Below, piece by piece: positions 32,975 through 42,894 of a DNA stretch of 64,000 bases. The position numbers were made by a program, and so were the translations under genes. The notes under the pieces were generated by a model. The model was not told the DNA's origin, ran no database searches, and saw nothing but the letters and a program-made list of their open reading frames with translations. The first letter of the stretch is position 1. Each line of letters begins with the position of its first letter. Source of the DNA: Phytophthora sp. 'mugwort' (Eukaryota; Oomycota; Peronosporomycetes; Peronosporales; Peronosporaceae); contig JAUCEF010000007.1 in NCBI GenBank assembly GCA_033558025.1, positions 1,426,001 through 1,490,000 on the forward strand. Direction: 5' to 3'.

Positions 32975-35749
32975 ATGCTCAGTCGCCCCCCGCTGTCGGC
33001 TGCCGTGGTGGTCGCTGTCACGGCCGTCTTGGCTCCCACCGAAGCGCTCAAGAACCTCAAGACCGATTGGGACGCCTATGTCAATGAGCTGCCCATTCCG
33101 GAGGTCATCGACCTGACCGCCGGAGGTGCCATCGACATGCAGATTGGCCGCGCCACGCACAACTGGACGGCGGACGGCTCCATCTCGGGCGACATCTATG
33201 GCTACGCGCTCAAAAACTCGACGCCCACTATGCCTGGCCCGACTATCAAAGTCGCCAAAGGGGTGCCGATTACCATCACCTGGTACAATGAGCTGTCCCA
33301 GCCTCACCTGCTGCAAGACTCAGTCGAAGACTCGCTCAACAATGTCGAGTCCTCTTGCTACCCGTACTGCGGTGTACCCGTTGTCACACACGTGCACGGA
33401 CTGGAGTCTCCTCCTGAATACGACGGTCTGCCATACCGGACCATCTACAAGAATCAGTCACAGGAGTTCCACTACTACAACAACCAGTCTGCGTCAACTA
33501 AGCTCTATCATGACCACTCCAATGGCCTCACACGCCTCAACACGTGGGCCGGTCTCATGGGCGCATACATCATAACCGATGACGAGCTCGAGGCGTCGCT
33601 CAACATGGACATTGAAACGGACATTCCGCTGGTGCTAACTGACCGTTTAATCAATACTACGGGTTCACTCCTCTACTCGGACGACAACTGCAATGCCGGC
33701 TCGACGAAGTGGGTGCCCGAGTCTTTCGGTTCTGTCAACCTTGTGAATGGCGTGATCATGCCGTACGTCGCGGTGCCGCCTGCTCAGGTGCGCTTCCGCT
33801 TGTTTAACGTCGCCAACGCTCGTCACTACAACATCTCCGTGCCGTTCAAGGACAAGTGCCAGATCGTCGCCACCGACTCTGGCTTCGTTCAGAAGCCCGA
33901 GTCGTTCGAGGATTACCTCGTCCTCTTCCCGTTTGAGCGTATCGAGTTCGTCTGCGACTTCACTAACGACACCAGCGGCACGACATACGACTTCGAGGAT
34001 AACCAGACGGCTGACCAGCCTACGGTTTACGACGAACGTATTATGCAGATCCGTGTTGTGGAGAGCCTCAAGACCGGCACGATGGAGTACCGCGAGATCC
34101 CACGGACCCTTGTCACGTACAAATCGCTGAAGGAGCTGTACGAAGCCGGTGGAAAGGAACGTACTGTCATCCTCGGAGAAATGGACACGGCACTCCAGTG
34201 CCCCCTGTACGGCATGATCATGTACCGGTCGCAGCAGATCAACATGACGAGTATCACGGGAAGTCTACACTGCACGAAAGGCAAAGTGGAGAAATGGAAT
34301 TTCCAGAACCCGACCGATGATCCGCATCCATTCCACTGGCATTTGGTGAACGCGCAGTGTGGTGAGACGGAGGAAACCATCGACATGAACCACCTGAAGG
34401 ATGTTGCTAAAATCCCAAACGCCGGGGACCGTGCCACGGATACTATTACCCAGGTTTGCTACGTCGCTTGCACCCCAGATGAGTACCTTATTGCTAATAG
34501 CACTCGTGGTGCCAAGGACTTTGGATTTGACACAACGGAGCCTTACGTTGCTCATTGCCACATTCTCGAGCACGAAGAAAATTCCATGATGAGCTGGTTC
34601 AAGATCATGGACGTGGACGATGGATACGCCGATGACAACGGCATAACCGCAGGCACCGAGATTACCAACACAGTTATTGCCACAGCTATGGGCATGAGTG
34701 TGCTAGGTGGTATTGCCACGACATTGTCGGTACTGGTGATCTCGGTCGAGCGCTTGAAATTCCTCGCCGATCCGCGTTCGCTTTCAATCGCCTTTGCGCT
34801 CTCTGCCGGTGTCATGATCTTCATCGCTTTTGCCGACTTGTACGCTGAAGCTCTGACCTACTACCGTGCTGCGTTTACTCCTGGTACGAGTGACCCCGAG
34901 GCTTACGAGCACGGTGGAAGCACCACGTCCACCGGAGTGTGCGACGACACGTGCAACGGAAACACGTACTTGGCGGCTACGGGCGTCTTCTTCGTTGGCA
35001 TGGCGATCATTCTGTTCGTGGAGTGGCTGGTGCACTCCGTCTTCGAGCACAAGGACCGAGCTGCCGCTAAGGCCGCAGCCAACGGCGACTTAGAGCTCGC
35101 TCATGCTGACGCTGAGAAGGCCTTGATGATGGATGATGGGTCTGAAAAGCCCAATGGTCTCCACATTGCTTCACCGTTGCCAGGGACCCCTCTTCCAGAC
35201 GATACATCCCGGCAAGAGCTTGCCAGTCCTGTTGGCGAGGAGTCTAAAGCTCTTTTAGAGGAAGAGATGAAGGTGAAAGAAGAGTACCGTCGAGCTGGTG
35301 TTTTGACGGGCATTGCCATTGCTATTCACAACTTCCCTGAGGGACTGGCGCTGTTTGTCTCCTCGCTCGCTGGTCTCCGCACGGGCATCGTCCTTTCGGT
35401 TGGTATCATTCTTCACAACTTCCCCGAGGGTGTGGCTGTGGCTGCCCCCGTCTACTATGCTACGGGTAGTAAAATGGAGGCGTTCAAGTGGACGATCATC
35501 AGTGGGTTTGCCCAAGTTCTTGGTGCCGGCATCGGCTGGGCCGCTGTCTCAGGCGGTATGAGCTACGCTCTGGAAGCCACGCTGTACGCTCTCGTCGCAG
35601 GCATGCTGGTATGCATCACCGCTAAGGAGCTTCTGCCTGGTGCCTACAGGTTCGACCCGAGTGGAAAGCTCTTCGTGCCGTCATTCTTCATTGGCATCGC
35701 CATCATTGCGCTGAGTCTTGTGGCTCTCAACTACGCTGGATCAAGTTAG
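32975..35749 (+). CDS. Multicopper oxidase-ZIP metal transporter fusion (copy 1)
   Basis: Single exon, 924 residues. A signal peptide occupies about residues 1-25. Residues about 30-550 form a three-domain CotA/bilirubin-oxidase-like multicopper oxidase with all copper clusters: HVHG (H139, H141), HDH (H179, H181), HPFHWH (H451, H454, H456), and HCHILEHEENSMM (H527, C528, H529, H533) with a likely axial Met538. Residues about 560-924 form a ZupT-like ZIP transporter with about eight membrane helices. Its TM4 and TM5 carry HNFPEG twice (H785 and H814), followed by AAPVYYATGSK. The loop between TM3 and TM4 is acidic and lacks the usual His cluster. By topology the oxidase should sit outside the cytoplasm, tethered to the transporter. 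Oxidases of this class take electrons from metal ions or phenolics and reduce O2; ZIPs move Zn, Fe or Mn into the cytosol. Substrate is unknown. Start chosen from the Inr and from alignment with copy 2. Confidence 0.92.
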   Translation: MLSRPPLSAAVVVAVTAVLAPTEALKNLKTDWDAYVNELPIPEVIDLTAGGAIDMQIGRATHNWTADGSISGDIYGYALKNSTPTMPGPTIKVAKGVPITITWYNELSQPHLLQDSVEDSLNNVESSCYPYCGVPVVTHVHGLESPPEYDGLPYRTIYKNQSQEFHYYNNQSASTKLYHDHSNGLTRLNTWAGLMGAYIITDDELEASLNMDIETDIPLVLTDRLINTTGSLLYSDDNCNAGSTKWVPESFGSVNLVNGVIMPYVAVPPAQVRFRLFNVANARHYNISVPFKDKCQIVATDSGFVQKPESFEDYLVLFPFERIEFVCDFTNDTSGTTYDFEDNQTADQPTVYDERIMQIRVVESLKTGTMEYREIPRTLVTYKSLKELYEAGGKERTVILGEMDTALQCPLYGMIMYRSQQINMTSITGSLHCTKGKVEKWNFQNPTDDPHPFHWHLVNAQCGETEETIDMNHLKDVAKIPNAGDRATDTITQVCYVACTPDEYLIANSTRGAKDFGFDTTEPYVAHCHILEHEENSMMSWFKIMDVDDGYADDNGITAGTEITNTVIATAMGMSVLGGIATTLSVLVISVERLKFLADPRSLSIAFALSAGVMIFIAFADLYAEALTYYRAAFTPGTSDPEAYEHGGSTTSTGVCDDTCNGNTYLAATGVFFVGMAIILFVEWLVHSVFEHKDRAAAKAAANGDLELAHADAEKALMMDDGSEKPNGLHIASPLPGTPLPDDTSRQELASPVGEESKALLEEEMKVKEEYRRAGVLTGIAIAIHNFPEGLALFVSSLAGLRTGIVLSVGIILHNFPEGVAVAAPVYYATGSKMEAFKWTIISGFAQVLGAGIGWAAVSGGMSYALEATLYALVAGMLVCITAKELLPGAYRFDPSGKLFVPSFFIGIAIIALSLVALNYAGSS

Positions 35750-36703
35750 GTGGGTGGGAACCTATACGACGTAACAAACAATAACTGCAACCTGTCAATT
35801 GATTTTAAGTACACCTGCAAATGGTAATGATGTGACGGTGTAGTCATTGACACTCCTTTGTACTGCTTCATACCCATGACACAGTGTCATTGACACTGAA
35901 TGCGATCAATATGATATTGCCAAGGAAGAATGCAATCAATCACGAGCTCCTCCCCTTTCAAGGAACTCATAGGCTTCCTTGATCAGCCTTCACCGAGATG
36001 AATACTACAAGTAGTCTATGGTACGTGGTAAGCATCACAAAAGAACGTTAGGTCGTCCGCGTGATTTTGGAAGGTTTTATCTCTCCACTCCTTAGGATGC
36101 TGCGAGACGCTGCAGTTGTCGTTTAGTACAAAATCCTGTCCGAGATGGTGATGAATTTCTCTCTCAGCGCGAGCGGAATGTCGGTATTGTCGAGGTTAAA
36201 TTTTTTGGCGTCGGTATCAGCGATGTAGAACTGACCCACGAAGTGCTGTAGTGTTTTGTACAGTATGGGCTCCGATTGAATGTTCTTGTACATGTATATT
36301 GTGATATTCTTGCTTTTGATGCTTAGACTATCATATATTACTGGCAATTCATTCTATTTCCTGACAGCCACACATCACAGTGCGGGTATGTCTTGAAGCT
36401 TGACGTAAGGGCCAAGTGAAGGGTAGGTGTTGTAACCCGACAGTGTTGTATCCGACACTCTTTTAATAAGGAACAATACCGATAAGCTTTGTACGTTCTG
36501 GAGCGCCAATATTATTACATACTGTAGTGCCGAACTACCGGCAGTAGTACCTGACAATTAGCACGACAGTTGCAGCAAGTGCTAACGACATCTCTGAATT
36601 CTCTATTCTACACTATGCTTTAACTCTCGTCGGTAGTGATGAACAACAGTCTTTGAGCTAGGCTAAAATCTTTCACAACGACTGGGCCGACTACGCCGCG
36701 ATA
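35750..36703. other. Shared 3' intergenic region of the two fusion genes
   Basis: Holds the 3' ends of both convergent genes. The one protein-like frame is a minus-strand ORF at 36347-36123, listed separately. Confidence 0.5.
36123..36347 (-). CDS. Small hypothetical ORF between the two fusion genes
   Basis: Seventy-four codons with protein-like, AT-rich composition (LYKTLQHFVGQFYIADTDAK, PLALREKFITISD). I do not recognise it. It may be a fragment of a displaced gene or a 3' exon remnant. No promoter motif was seen. Confidence 0.25.
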   Translation of the reverse strand: MPVIYDSLSIKSKNITIYMYKNIQSEPILYKTLQHFVGQFYIADTDAKKFNLDNTDIPLALREKFITISDRILY

Positions 36704-39439
36704 TTAGCTCGAGCCGGCATACTTCAAGGCCATGACGCTGAGCGCTATCACAGCCAGACCACCAAAGAACGCCACCACGAACGCCTTGCCGCTCGGGTCG
36801 AACTTGTACGCCCCTGGCAGTAATTCCTTCACTGTGATGCACACCAGCATACCGGCCACGATTCCGTAGAGTGAAGCTTCCAGCGCGTAGCTCATACCAC
36901 CAGACACTGCAGCCCAGCCGATAGCAGCTCCAAAAGGCTGCGCGATTCCACTCAGGGCCGTCCATTTGAATGCCTCCAGCTTGCTTCCAGTGGCATAGTA
37001 CACTGGAGCAGCCACAGCAACACCTTCCGGGAAGTTGTGCATGATAATTCCAATGGAGAGCACAATACCTGATCGAAGTCCAGAGAGTGACGAGACAAAG
37101 AGAGCAAGGCCCTCGGGGAAGTTGTGAATGGCAACAGCAATGCCCGTCATAACACCAGCGCGGCGATATTCTTCCTTTTGGGTAGTGTTTTGTTCAAGCA
37201 GGTTGGACGATTCCGCGGTGGATGGACTTTGAAGTTCGTCGTGATTGGAGGCAGCTGGGCTTTCAGGGACCGGCGAAAACGCAAGCCCAGTCTTGTCACC
37301 TTCTTCCATCTCACCCGCATCTACAGGGACATTAGACTTTTCACCGACAGCTTTCTTTTTCCCGAATAACGAGTGTACCAAGAACTCCACTAACAAAATG
37401 ACAAGCACACCACCAAAAAATGCAGCCAACGTGGTCAAGTAGGCATTACCGTTGCAGGTATTGTCGCAAGTTCCGGTGCTGGCCGACCCACCCTTCTCGT
37501 ATGCCTCCGGGTCTACGTTGCCGGTCGTGTAATGAGCTCGGTAGAACGTCAACGCCTCACTAAAGAGATCTGCCAGGCCAATGAACAGCATTACACCCGA
37601 TGAAAGCGCGAACGCCACAGAAAGTGCCAACGGACTGGCAAGGAAATTCAAGCGCTTCACGGAAATCACCAACACAGACAGCGTCGTAGCAAGGCCACCC
37701 AGTACACTCATGCCCATAGCCGTCGCGATCACGGTGTTCGTGATGGTAGTGCCTGGAGTGATACCGTTGTCATCCGCATACCCGTCATCGACGTCCATGA
37801 TGTTGAACCATGCCATCATTGCGTTTTCCTCATGCTCAAGAATATGACAGTGAGCAACATACGGCTCCGTGGTGTCGAAATTGAACTCCTTGGCACCACG
37901 TGTACTTCCCTCAAGAAGATAATCGCCTGGTGTACAAGCTACATAGCACACCTGCGTAATGGTATTCGACGCGCGGTCGCCAGCATTCGGGATCACGACC
38001 ACGTCCTTGAGCTCGTTCGTGTTGACGGTTTCCTCGGTCTCACCACACTGAGCGTTGATCAAATGCCAGTGGAATGGGTGCGGGTCATCAGTGGGGTTCT
38101 GGAAGTTCCACTTCTCAACCGTTCCCTTGGTGCAGTGCAGATTTCCCGTGATACCGGACGTGTTCACCTGCTGCGAACGGTAAAGCAGAATGCTCATGGT
38201 AGGGCATAGCACATCCGTCTCCATTTCACCTAGAATTAACGTGCGCTCCTTGCCACCTGCCTCGTACAGCTCCTGGAGGGACTTGTACGGGGTCAGTGAA
38301 GATGGAATTTCTTTCACCTCCATCGTGTCGGTCTTCAGACTCTCTAGGACTCGGAACTGCATTACACGGTTGTCATACGGGAAAGCCTGATCCGACGTCT
38401 GCTTGTCCTCCAGATCGTAGGTCGTGCCATTCTTGTCACGACTAAAGTCACACACAAATTCCAAGCGCTCGAAGGGGAAAATCACGAGGTCCTCACTCAA
38501 AGCCTTGGGTTCTCCGACAAAGCCCGAGTCGGTAGCCACGACTTGACATTTGTTTGCGAACGGCATCGTCAAGTTGTAGTGACGAGCATTGGCGGCATTC
38601 ACCAAGCGGAAGCGCACCTGAGCAGGCGGTATCTCGACGTACGGCATCACAACACCGTTCACCAAATTCACCGACCCGAAAGACTCGGGCACCCATACGG
38701 TGGCACCATCGTTGCAATTGTCATCGGAATACATGATCTTGCCGGCGTTGTTGATGAGACGGTCCGTCAAAATGAGTGGAATATCCGTCTCGATATCAAG
38801 GTTGAGCGAGGACTCAAGTTCCTCATCACTAATGATGTACGCGCCCATGAGACCAGCCCACGTGTTGAGACGGGTGAGACCGTTCGCGTGGTCGTGGTAC
38901 GTCTTTGTCGATGCCGACTGGTTGTTCAGGTAGACGAACTCTTGTGACTGGTTCTTGTAGATCGAAAGGAACGGGAGACCGTCGTATCTTGCAGGTGACT
39001 CCATGCCGTGGACGTGTGTTACGACAGGTACGCCGCAGTACGGGTAGCACGCAGATGCATGCTGCGTGAGTGTGTACTGCACGCTTTCTTGGAGGAGGTG
39101 CGGGGCCTCGAGCTCGTTATACCAGGTGATGTTGATCGGCACGCCCTTGGCGACCTTGATCGTAGGTCCTGGGGACGTGGGCGTGGAATTCTTGAGAGCG
39201 TATCCGTAAATGGCACCAGAAATGGACCCGTCTTCGGTCCAGTTATGTGTCGAGCGGCCAATTTGCATGTCAATAGCGCCTCCACCAGTCATGTCGATGA
39301 CCCCCGGAATGGGGAGCACGCTGACATAGGCGCTCCAATCGGTCTTGAGGTCATTGAGTGCGTAGGTCGGGGACAAAAGAGCTGCGGCGCCTAGCGCCAA
39401 AGCTATTGCCGACGGTATGGACGATCGAGGGGAAGGCAT
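36704..39439 (-). CDS. Multicopper oxidase-ZIP metal transporter fusion (copy 2)
   Basis: Single exon, 911 residues, similar to copy 1 along its whole length and in opposite orientation. A signal peptide (about 1-28) is followed by the oxidase with HVHG (H142, H144), HDH (H182, H184), HPFHWH (H454, H457, H459) and HCHILEHEENAMM (H530, C531, H532, H536, M541). The ZIP part begins near residue 563 and has the two HNFPEG motifs at H772 and H801. Divergence is greatest in the TM3-TM4 cytosolic loop (about 693-760), which shares little sequence with copy 1 and is shorter. Every catalytic and transport motif is kept, so both copies are probably under selection. The tail-to-tail layout suggests an inverted local duplication, after which the genes diverged. 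Several antisense ORFs over this gene are shadows. Confidence 0.92.
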   Translation of the reverse strand: MPSPRSSIPSAIALALGAAALLSPTYALNDLKTDWSAYVSVLPIPGVIDMTGGGAIDMQIGRSTHNWTEDGSISGAIYGYALKNSTPTSPGPTIKVAKGVPINITWYNELEAPHLLQESVQYTLTQHASACYPYCGVPVVTHVHGMESPARYDGLPFLSIYKNQSQEFVYLNNQSASTKTYHDHANGLTRLNTWAGLMGAYIISDEELESSLNLDIETDIPLILTDRLINNAGKIMYSDDNCNDGATVWVPESFGSVNLVNGVVMPYVEIPPAQVRFRLVNAANARHYNLTMPFANKCQVVATDSGFVGEPKALSEDLVIFPFERLEFVCDFSRDKNGTTYDLEDKQTSDQAFPYDNRVMQFRVLESLKTDTMEVKEIPSSLTPYKSLQELYEAGGKERTLILGEMETDVLCPTMSILLYRSQQVNTSGITGNLHCTKGTVEKWNFQNPTDDPHPFHWHLINAQCGETEETVNTNELKDVVVIPNAGDRASNTITQVCYVACTPGDYLLEGSTRGAKEFNFDTTEPYVAHCHILEHEENAMMAWFNIMDVDDGYADDNGITPGTTITNTVIATAMGMSVLGGLATTLSVLVISVKRLNFLASPLALSVAFALSSGVMLFIGLADLFSEALTFYRAHYTTGNVDPEAYEKGGSASTGTCDNTCNGNAYLTTLAAFFGGVLVILLVEFLVHSLFGKKKAVGEKSNVPVDAGEMEEGDKTGLAFSPVPESPAASNHDELQSPSTAESSNLLEQNTTQKEEYRRAGVMTGIAVAIHNFPEGLALFVSSLSGLRSGIVLSIGIIMHNFPEGVAVAAPVYYATGSKLEAFKWTALSGIAQPFGAAIGWAAVSGGMSYALEASLYGIVAGMLVCITVKELLPGAYKFDPSGKAFVVAFFGGLAVIALSVMALKYAGSS

Positions 39440-39495
39440 CGTCTGCCGGAATATGTCGATTGAGTATTTGGTCCGAGGTGCGTCGTGCGGCAGGC

Positions 39496-39511
39496 AAATT
39501 GCAGAATGAGA
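39496..39511 (-). promoter_or_regulatory. Oomycete initiator (Inr) of the second oxidase-transporter gene
   Basis: On the minus strand reads TCTCATTCTGCAATTT, about 15 of 16 to the oomycete core GCTCATTYYNCAWTTT. The ATG at 39439 lies about 57 nt downstream. Confidence 0.75.
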
Positions 39512-40982
39512 TCGACATACAAGTCTCCGCGGAAACGGAGACTTGTGTTGCCCATGGTGCTCGCGCTCAGGTTGACCTGGACATCTTTTTCACGTCCAGT
39601 GCCAACCAGTCTGGGAGTTCCAGATGGCAACGGCTGCTGCAAATTAATTGGTGTACCGCTTCTCTACAGTAGGAAAGGGTCATGTTGGCGCGTGCCTCGG
39701 GCCAATGCACTGGTCGAAGGGAACCCATTCTCTTCTCTATAGAGTTGACGTCACTGAACCGTTTTTTGCGCAACATTTTATTGTTAGAAACGGCAATGTT
39801 AATCCCATACCCGTCCCACTGGCATCGGCGCACCGGCCCAAGCAAGCGTTACAATGCAAGGCGCGCGCGTGCCTTGCGCAGCGTCGTACAGCAGGCAGGC
39901 TGTCAGGGGCGTTATTAACACGCCGAGCTGCGGCATGCATTGATGATCGATCGATCGATATCGCTGGTGGGTGGCGACACCGTGGCGTCGATTGCGCAGT
40001 TCCCACGGGTTACAATGAGACTTGGGTAGGGAGTGAATCACATGAAAGTGAATACGCATACCGTCTAGGAAGGAGAATATGTAAATCACATAGAACCATC
40101 TCATAAACCAATTAAATATTTAACAGATTTATCAAATATATACTATTAATAAACTAATTGGAAAAATGGATGACAGAGCGCAAAGCCATAGCAAACCCGC
40201 GCGGGGTGCCCGCGAAGGGAGGCGGGCTCAGCGCCGATTTTTCCAGCGAGCCGAGCACTGTAGTCGGCCGAGCTTATAATCTTTCCTCGCAGGAGCGCAG
40301 CGACTGCCTTTGCGAAGCAAATCCCAGCACCGCGATGCCATCTGTCCGCTGGGAGGCTAGGTGTAAAGCGTGGAGGATCCCTCCTTTACAAAAGTAAGCT
40401 TAAACAAAAATGTGACGAGGCGAGATGGTACAGTATGCGTATTCTCTGCCGGATTCACATCGAGGGGATCACCTGCATTTATTAATACTAAGTAGGGAAA
40501 AAGGTCAAAAGAGTAAGTAAGGCAGTTGCTGTCCTTTAAAAGCGACTATGTCTTAATTTTTTTAAATAGCGTCACAGCGCGAGTGAAAGAGGGGGCAACG
40601 ATTGCAACAAATGAATGTCACGATGAATGACTACATGCTGGACCCAAAACCGAAATTGTTATATTGTAGCAGTACATTCTAGTAGAGAGAGACAAAACAG
40701 GCCCCCGATGACCGGTGATATACATGTATACTAGAGCAAGTCAATGTGCAGCTATCCTGGTTACGATTTGTAAAACAAAATGCGGGATTATTACTGAACA
40801 GGGGTGTATATTTATCGCGGTGGTAAAAGCTCCATACAAATTGAGCTCTGCTATCGGCCAGACGAAAATCAGCCAACCCACATGATTGGCTGGAACTCAT
40901 ACTATTGTCAAATTACATACGATTTACTATTATGCCTTTCCGATATTTTGTCTGATCTGAGTATAAAGGTAATAAAAAAGGA
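39512..40982. other. No recognisable gene
   Basis: Upstream of copy 2 and left of the mariner element. ORFs are short or antisense to each other. A GC-rich patch at about 40190-40340 may be repeat-derived. Confidence 0.35.
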
Positions 40983-41008
40983 CTCCCTCTGTTTCACTGT
41001 GTTGTCCA
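40983..41008 (+). repeat. Left terminal inverted repeat of the mariner element
   Basis: Pairs with 42895-42919. The first 18 bases are identical, followed by a one-base insertion. Confidence 0.8.
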
Positions 41009-41450
41009 TTTTTTGGAAAACGAGTAGACAAGATCAATTTTTGTAGCATGGCTGCCTACAGTACTACGAAATAAAGCACATTCTGGGCACTTTCGTCCAA
41101 TCCTGGTTGCACATTCAGTTTGTTTTTTCAAGCTGTGTAGTTGACCAATCAAAACTATCCTTTTTTGAAGGGGATTATGCAAATGGCTGTTTGAAGCGTG
41201 CCAGCCACCAATTTTCGCCTTTGCGGGTTTAAACGACAGCTTGAAGCATGCAGATCATGAGTATATATGCCCAGGACGCTGAATTACCTTTAACAAAGCA
41301 TACTTGTTGCGCAAACCCGACGCTTCATTCAGCTCAAATCACGCCATGCTTTCCGCTATAAACGGCATACCTTTATGATTGGATACAATCACATGTATCA
41401 TTTTACACACCACTCACCATTTGCATGGTTGGTGGTTATCATTGCCAAAG

Positions 41451-42671
41451 ATGAGTACCAAGACCAAGCGCCGATAGAAGAACCTTGCGGACAGCGAACG
41501 CACTGGAATCATGTGCATGCTTCTTCAGTGTGTTGGTGGTAGCACGAGTAAGTCACGCTGACATCAAGTCAGTGGCACTGGCATATTCATGTTCTCCTAA
41601 AACGATCATGAGGGTCTGGAAGCGGGCCGCAACACCATGGCCCGCTCACCGGACCTGTTGGATGTGCGGTCGAAAATTAAGGGAAAGAAAGGCAAGGAAC
41701 GAATTGATGAAAGTGTTGTACAAAAGAAAATGGAGGCTGCGCCATACCGTAAGCGGTATACTCTGCGCTCTTTGGCACGTGTGACGGGGGCATCAGCCTC
41801 TACGCTCTGCAGACTTCGGAAGCGCAATGACATCGTAGCGATGACCAACGCAATCAAGCCCGTGCTTACGGACGAGAACAAGCGCGCGCATGGCTTTTCG
41901 TCGTCCGCTTCGTCAACGAGGCGACGCTACTTTACTCTCCAATGTACGATGTCATTCATCTGGATGAGAAATTGTTCTAAATGACGCGAGCGTCGCAGCG
42001 CATCTATCTGTCTCCTAACGAGCCGCCTCCACTACGGTATGTACGCTTCTCATTTGACATTTGTAACGCGTGAGTAATGTCAATACGTTTGACTGTGTTT
42101 TTAACGTTAGACAATGTAAGAGTAAGCGCTTCATCGGCAAGGTAATGGTTTTGGCAGCAGTCGCCAGGTCGCGAAAGGGCGATGCCAAGAATAGCTGGTT
42201 TGACGGAAAGATAGGCATCTGGCCTTTCGTGGAGCGAAAGCTCGCACAGCGAGCCAGCAAGAATCGTCCGGCTGGAACCATCGAAACTTAGCCTGTGACT
42301 GCTGTTACGAGGTCGGAGTACGTCGCTATGCTATTGGATAATATTCTCCCCGCTATTGCCGCCAAATTTCCGCGTCGCAGCCAACGCGACGCCATCTACA
42401 ACAGAACAATTCGAGACCACACATCAAGGAAGACGATCCGTTCGTAAGTGAGGCCGGCCGCCAGCTGCACCTAGATCTACGGGTACTCCGCCAGCCTCCC
42501 AATAACCCAGACTTTAACGTGCTTGACCAGGGCTATTTTCGGTCTATTCAAACGCTCCAACACGAAGAGGCGCCAAGCAGCTACGACGAGTTGGTCGCTG
42601 CTGTCGAAAAGTCGTTTTCGAATCTTAAAATCGAAAAACTAGACTATTCCTTTCACTGCAGTCGTGCATAA
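41451..42671 (+). pseudogene. Mariner/Tc1-like transposase, inactive
   Basis: Begins at ATG 41451 with MSTKTKRR, then a stop at codon 9. Later frames give a helix-turn-helix part (SVALAYSCSPKTIMRVWKRA), a linker (RKRYTLRSLARVTGASASTL) and the catalytic core. VIHLDEKLF has the first Asp at 41963-41965. LQQNNSRPHIK follows, in which the codon for the second catalytic Asp now encodes Asn (42405-42407). PPNNPDFNVLDQGYFRSIQ carries the third Asp. The frame ends at TAA 42671. With stops, shifts and a lost catalytic residue it cannot encode an active enzyme, although its ends remain recognisable. Confidence 0.8.
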
Positions 42672-42894
42672 CTGCAGCACTGACCACGACGGTGGCAATG
42701 CCTACGAGATTCCCCATTCGAAAAAGGCCACTCTGCGCCGAAATGGAGAGTTGCCCAGATCGCTTAGTTGGCCGTAGCGCTCTTTTGAAAAGGCGCGCTC
42801 TAAAACATTGAAATAACACATTTTAGGTGCTTTCCTCTATTAATTTATCTTGCCCAAATGGACAAACATTGTGAAACAACAAATCACTCATTTT

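Noticed and set aside
32663..33316. Long minus-strand ORF (217 codons) over the start of the first fusion gene
   Set aside because: Antisense shadow of a GC-biased coding frame; no domain. The plus strand encodes the clear oxidase.
38543..39394. Plus-strand ORFs of 134 and 128 codons over the second fusion gene
   Set aside because: Antisense shadows of the oxidase coding frame.
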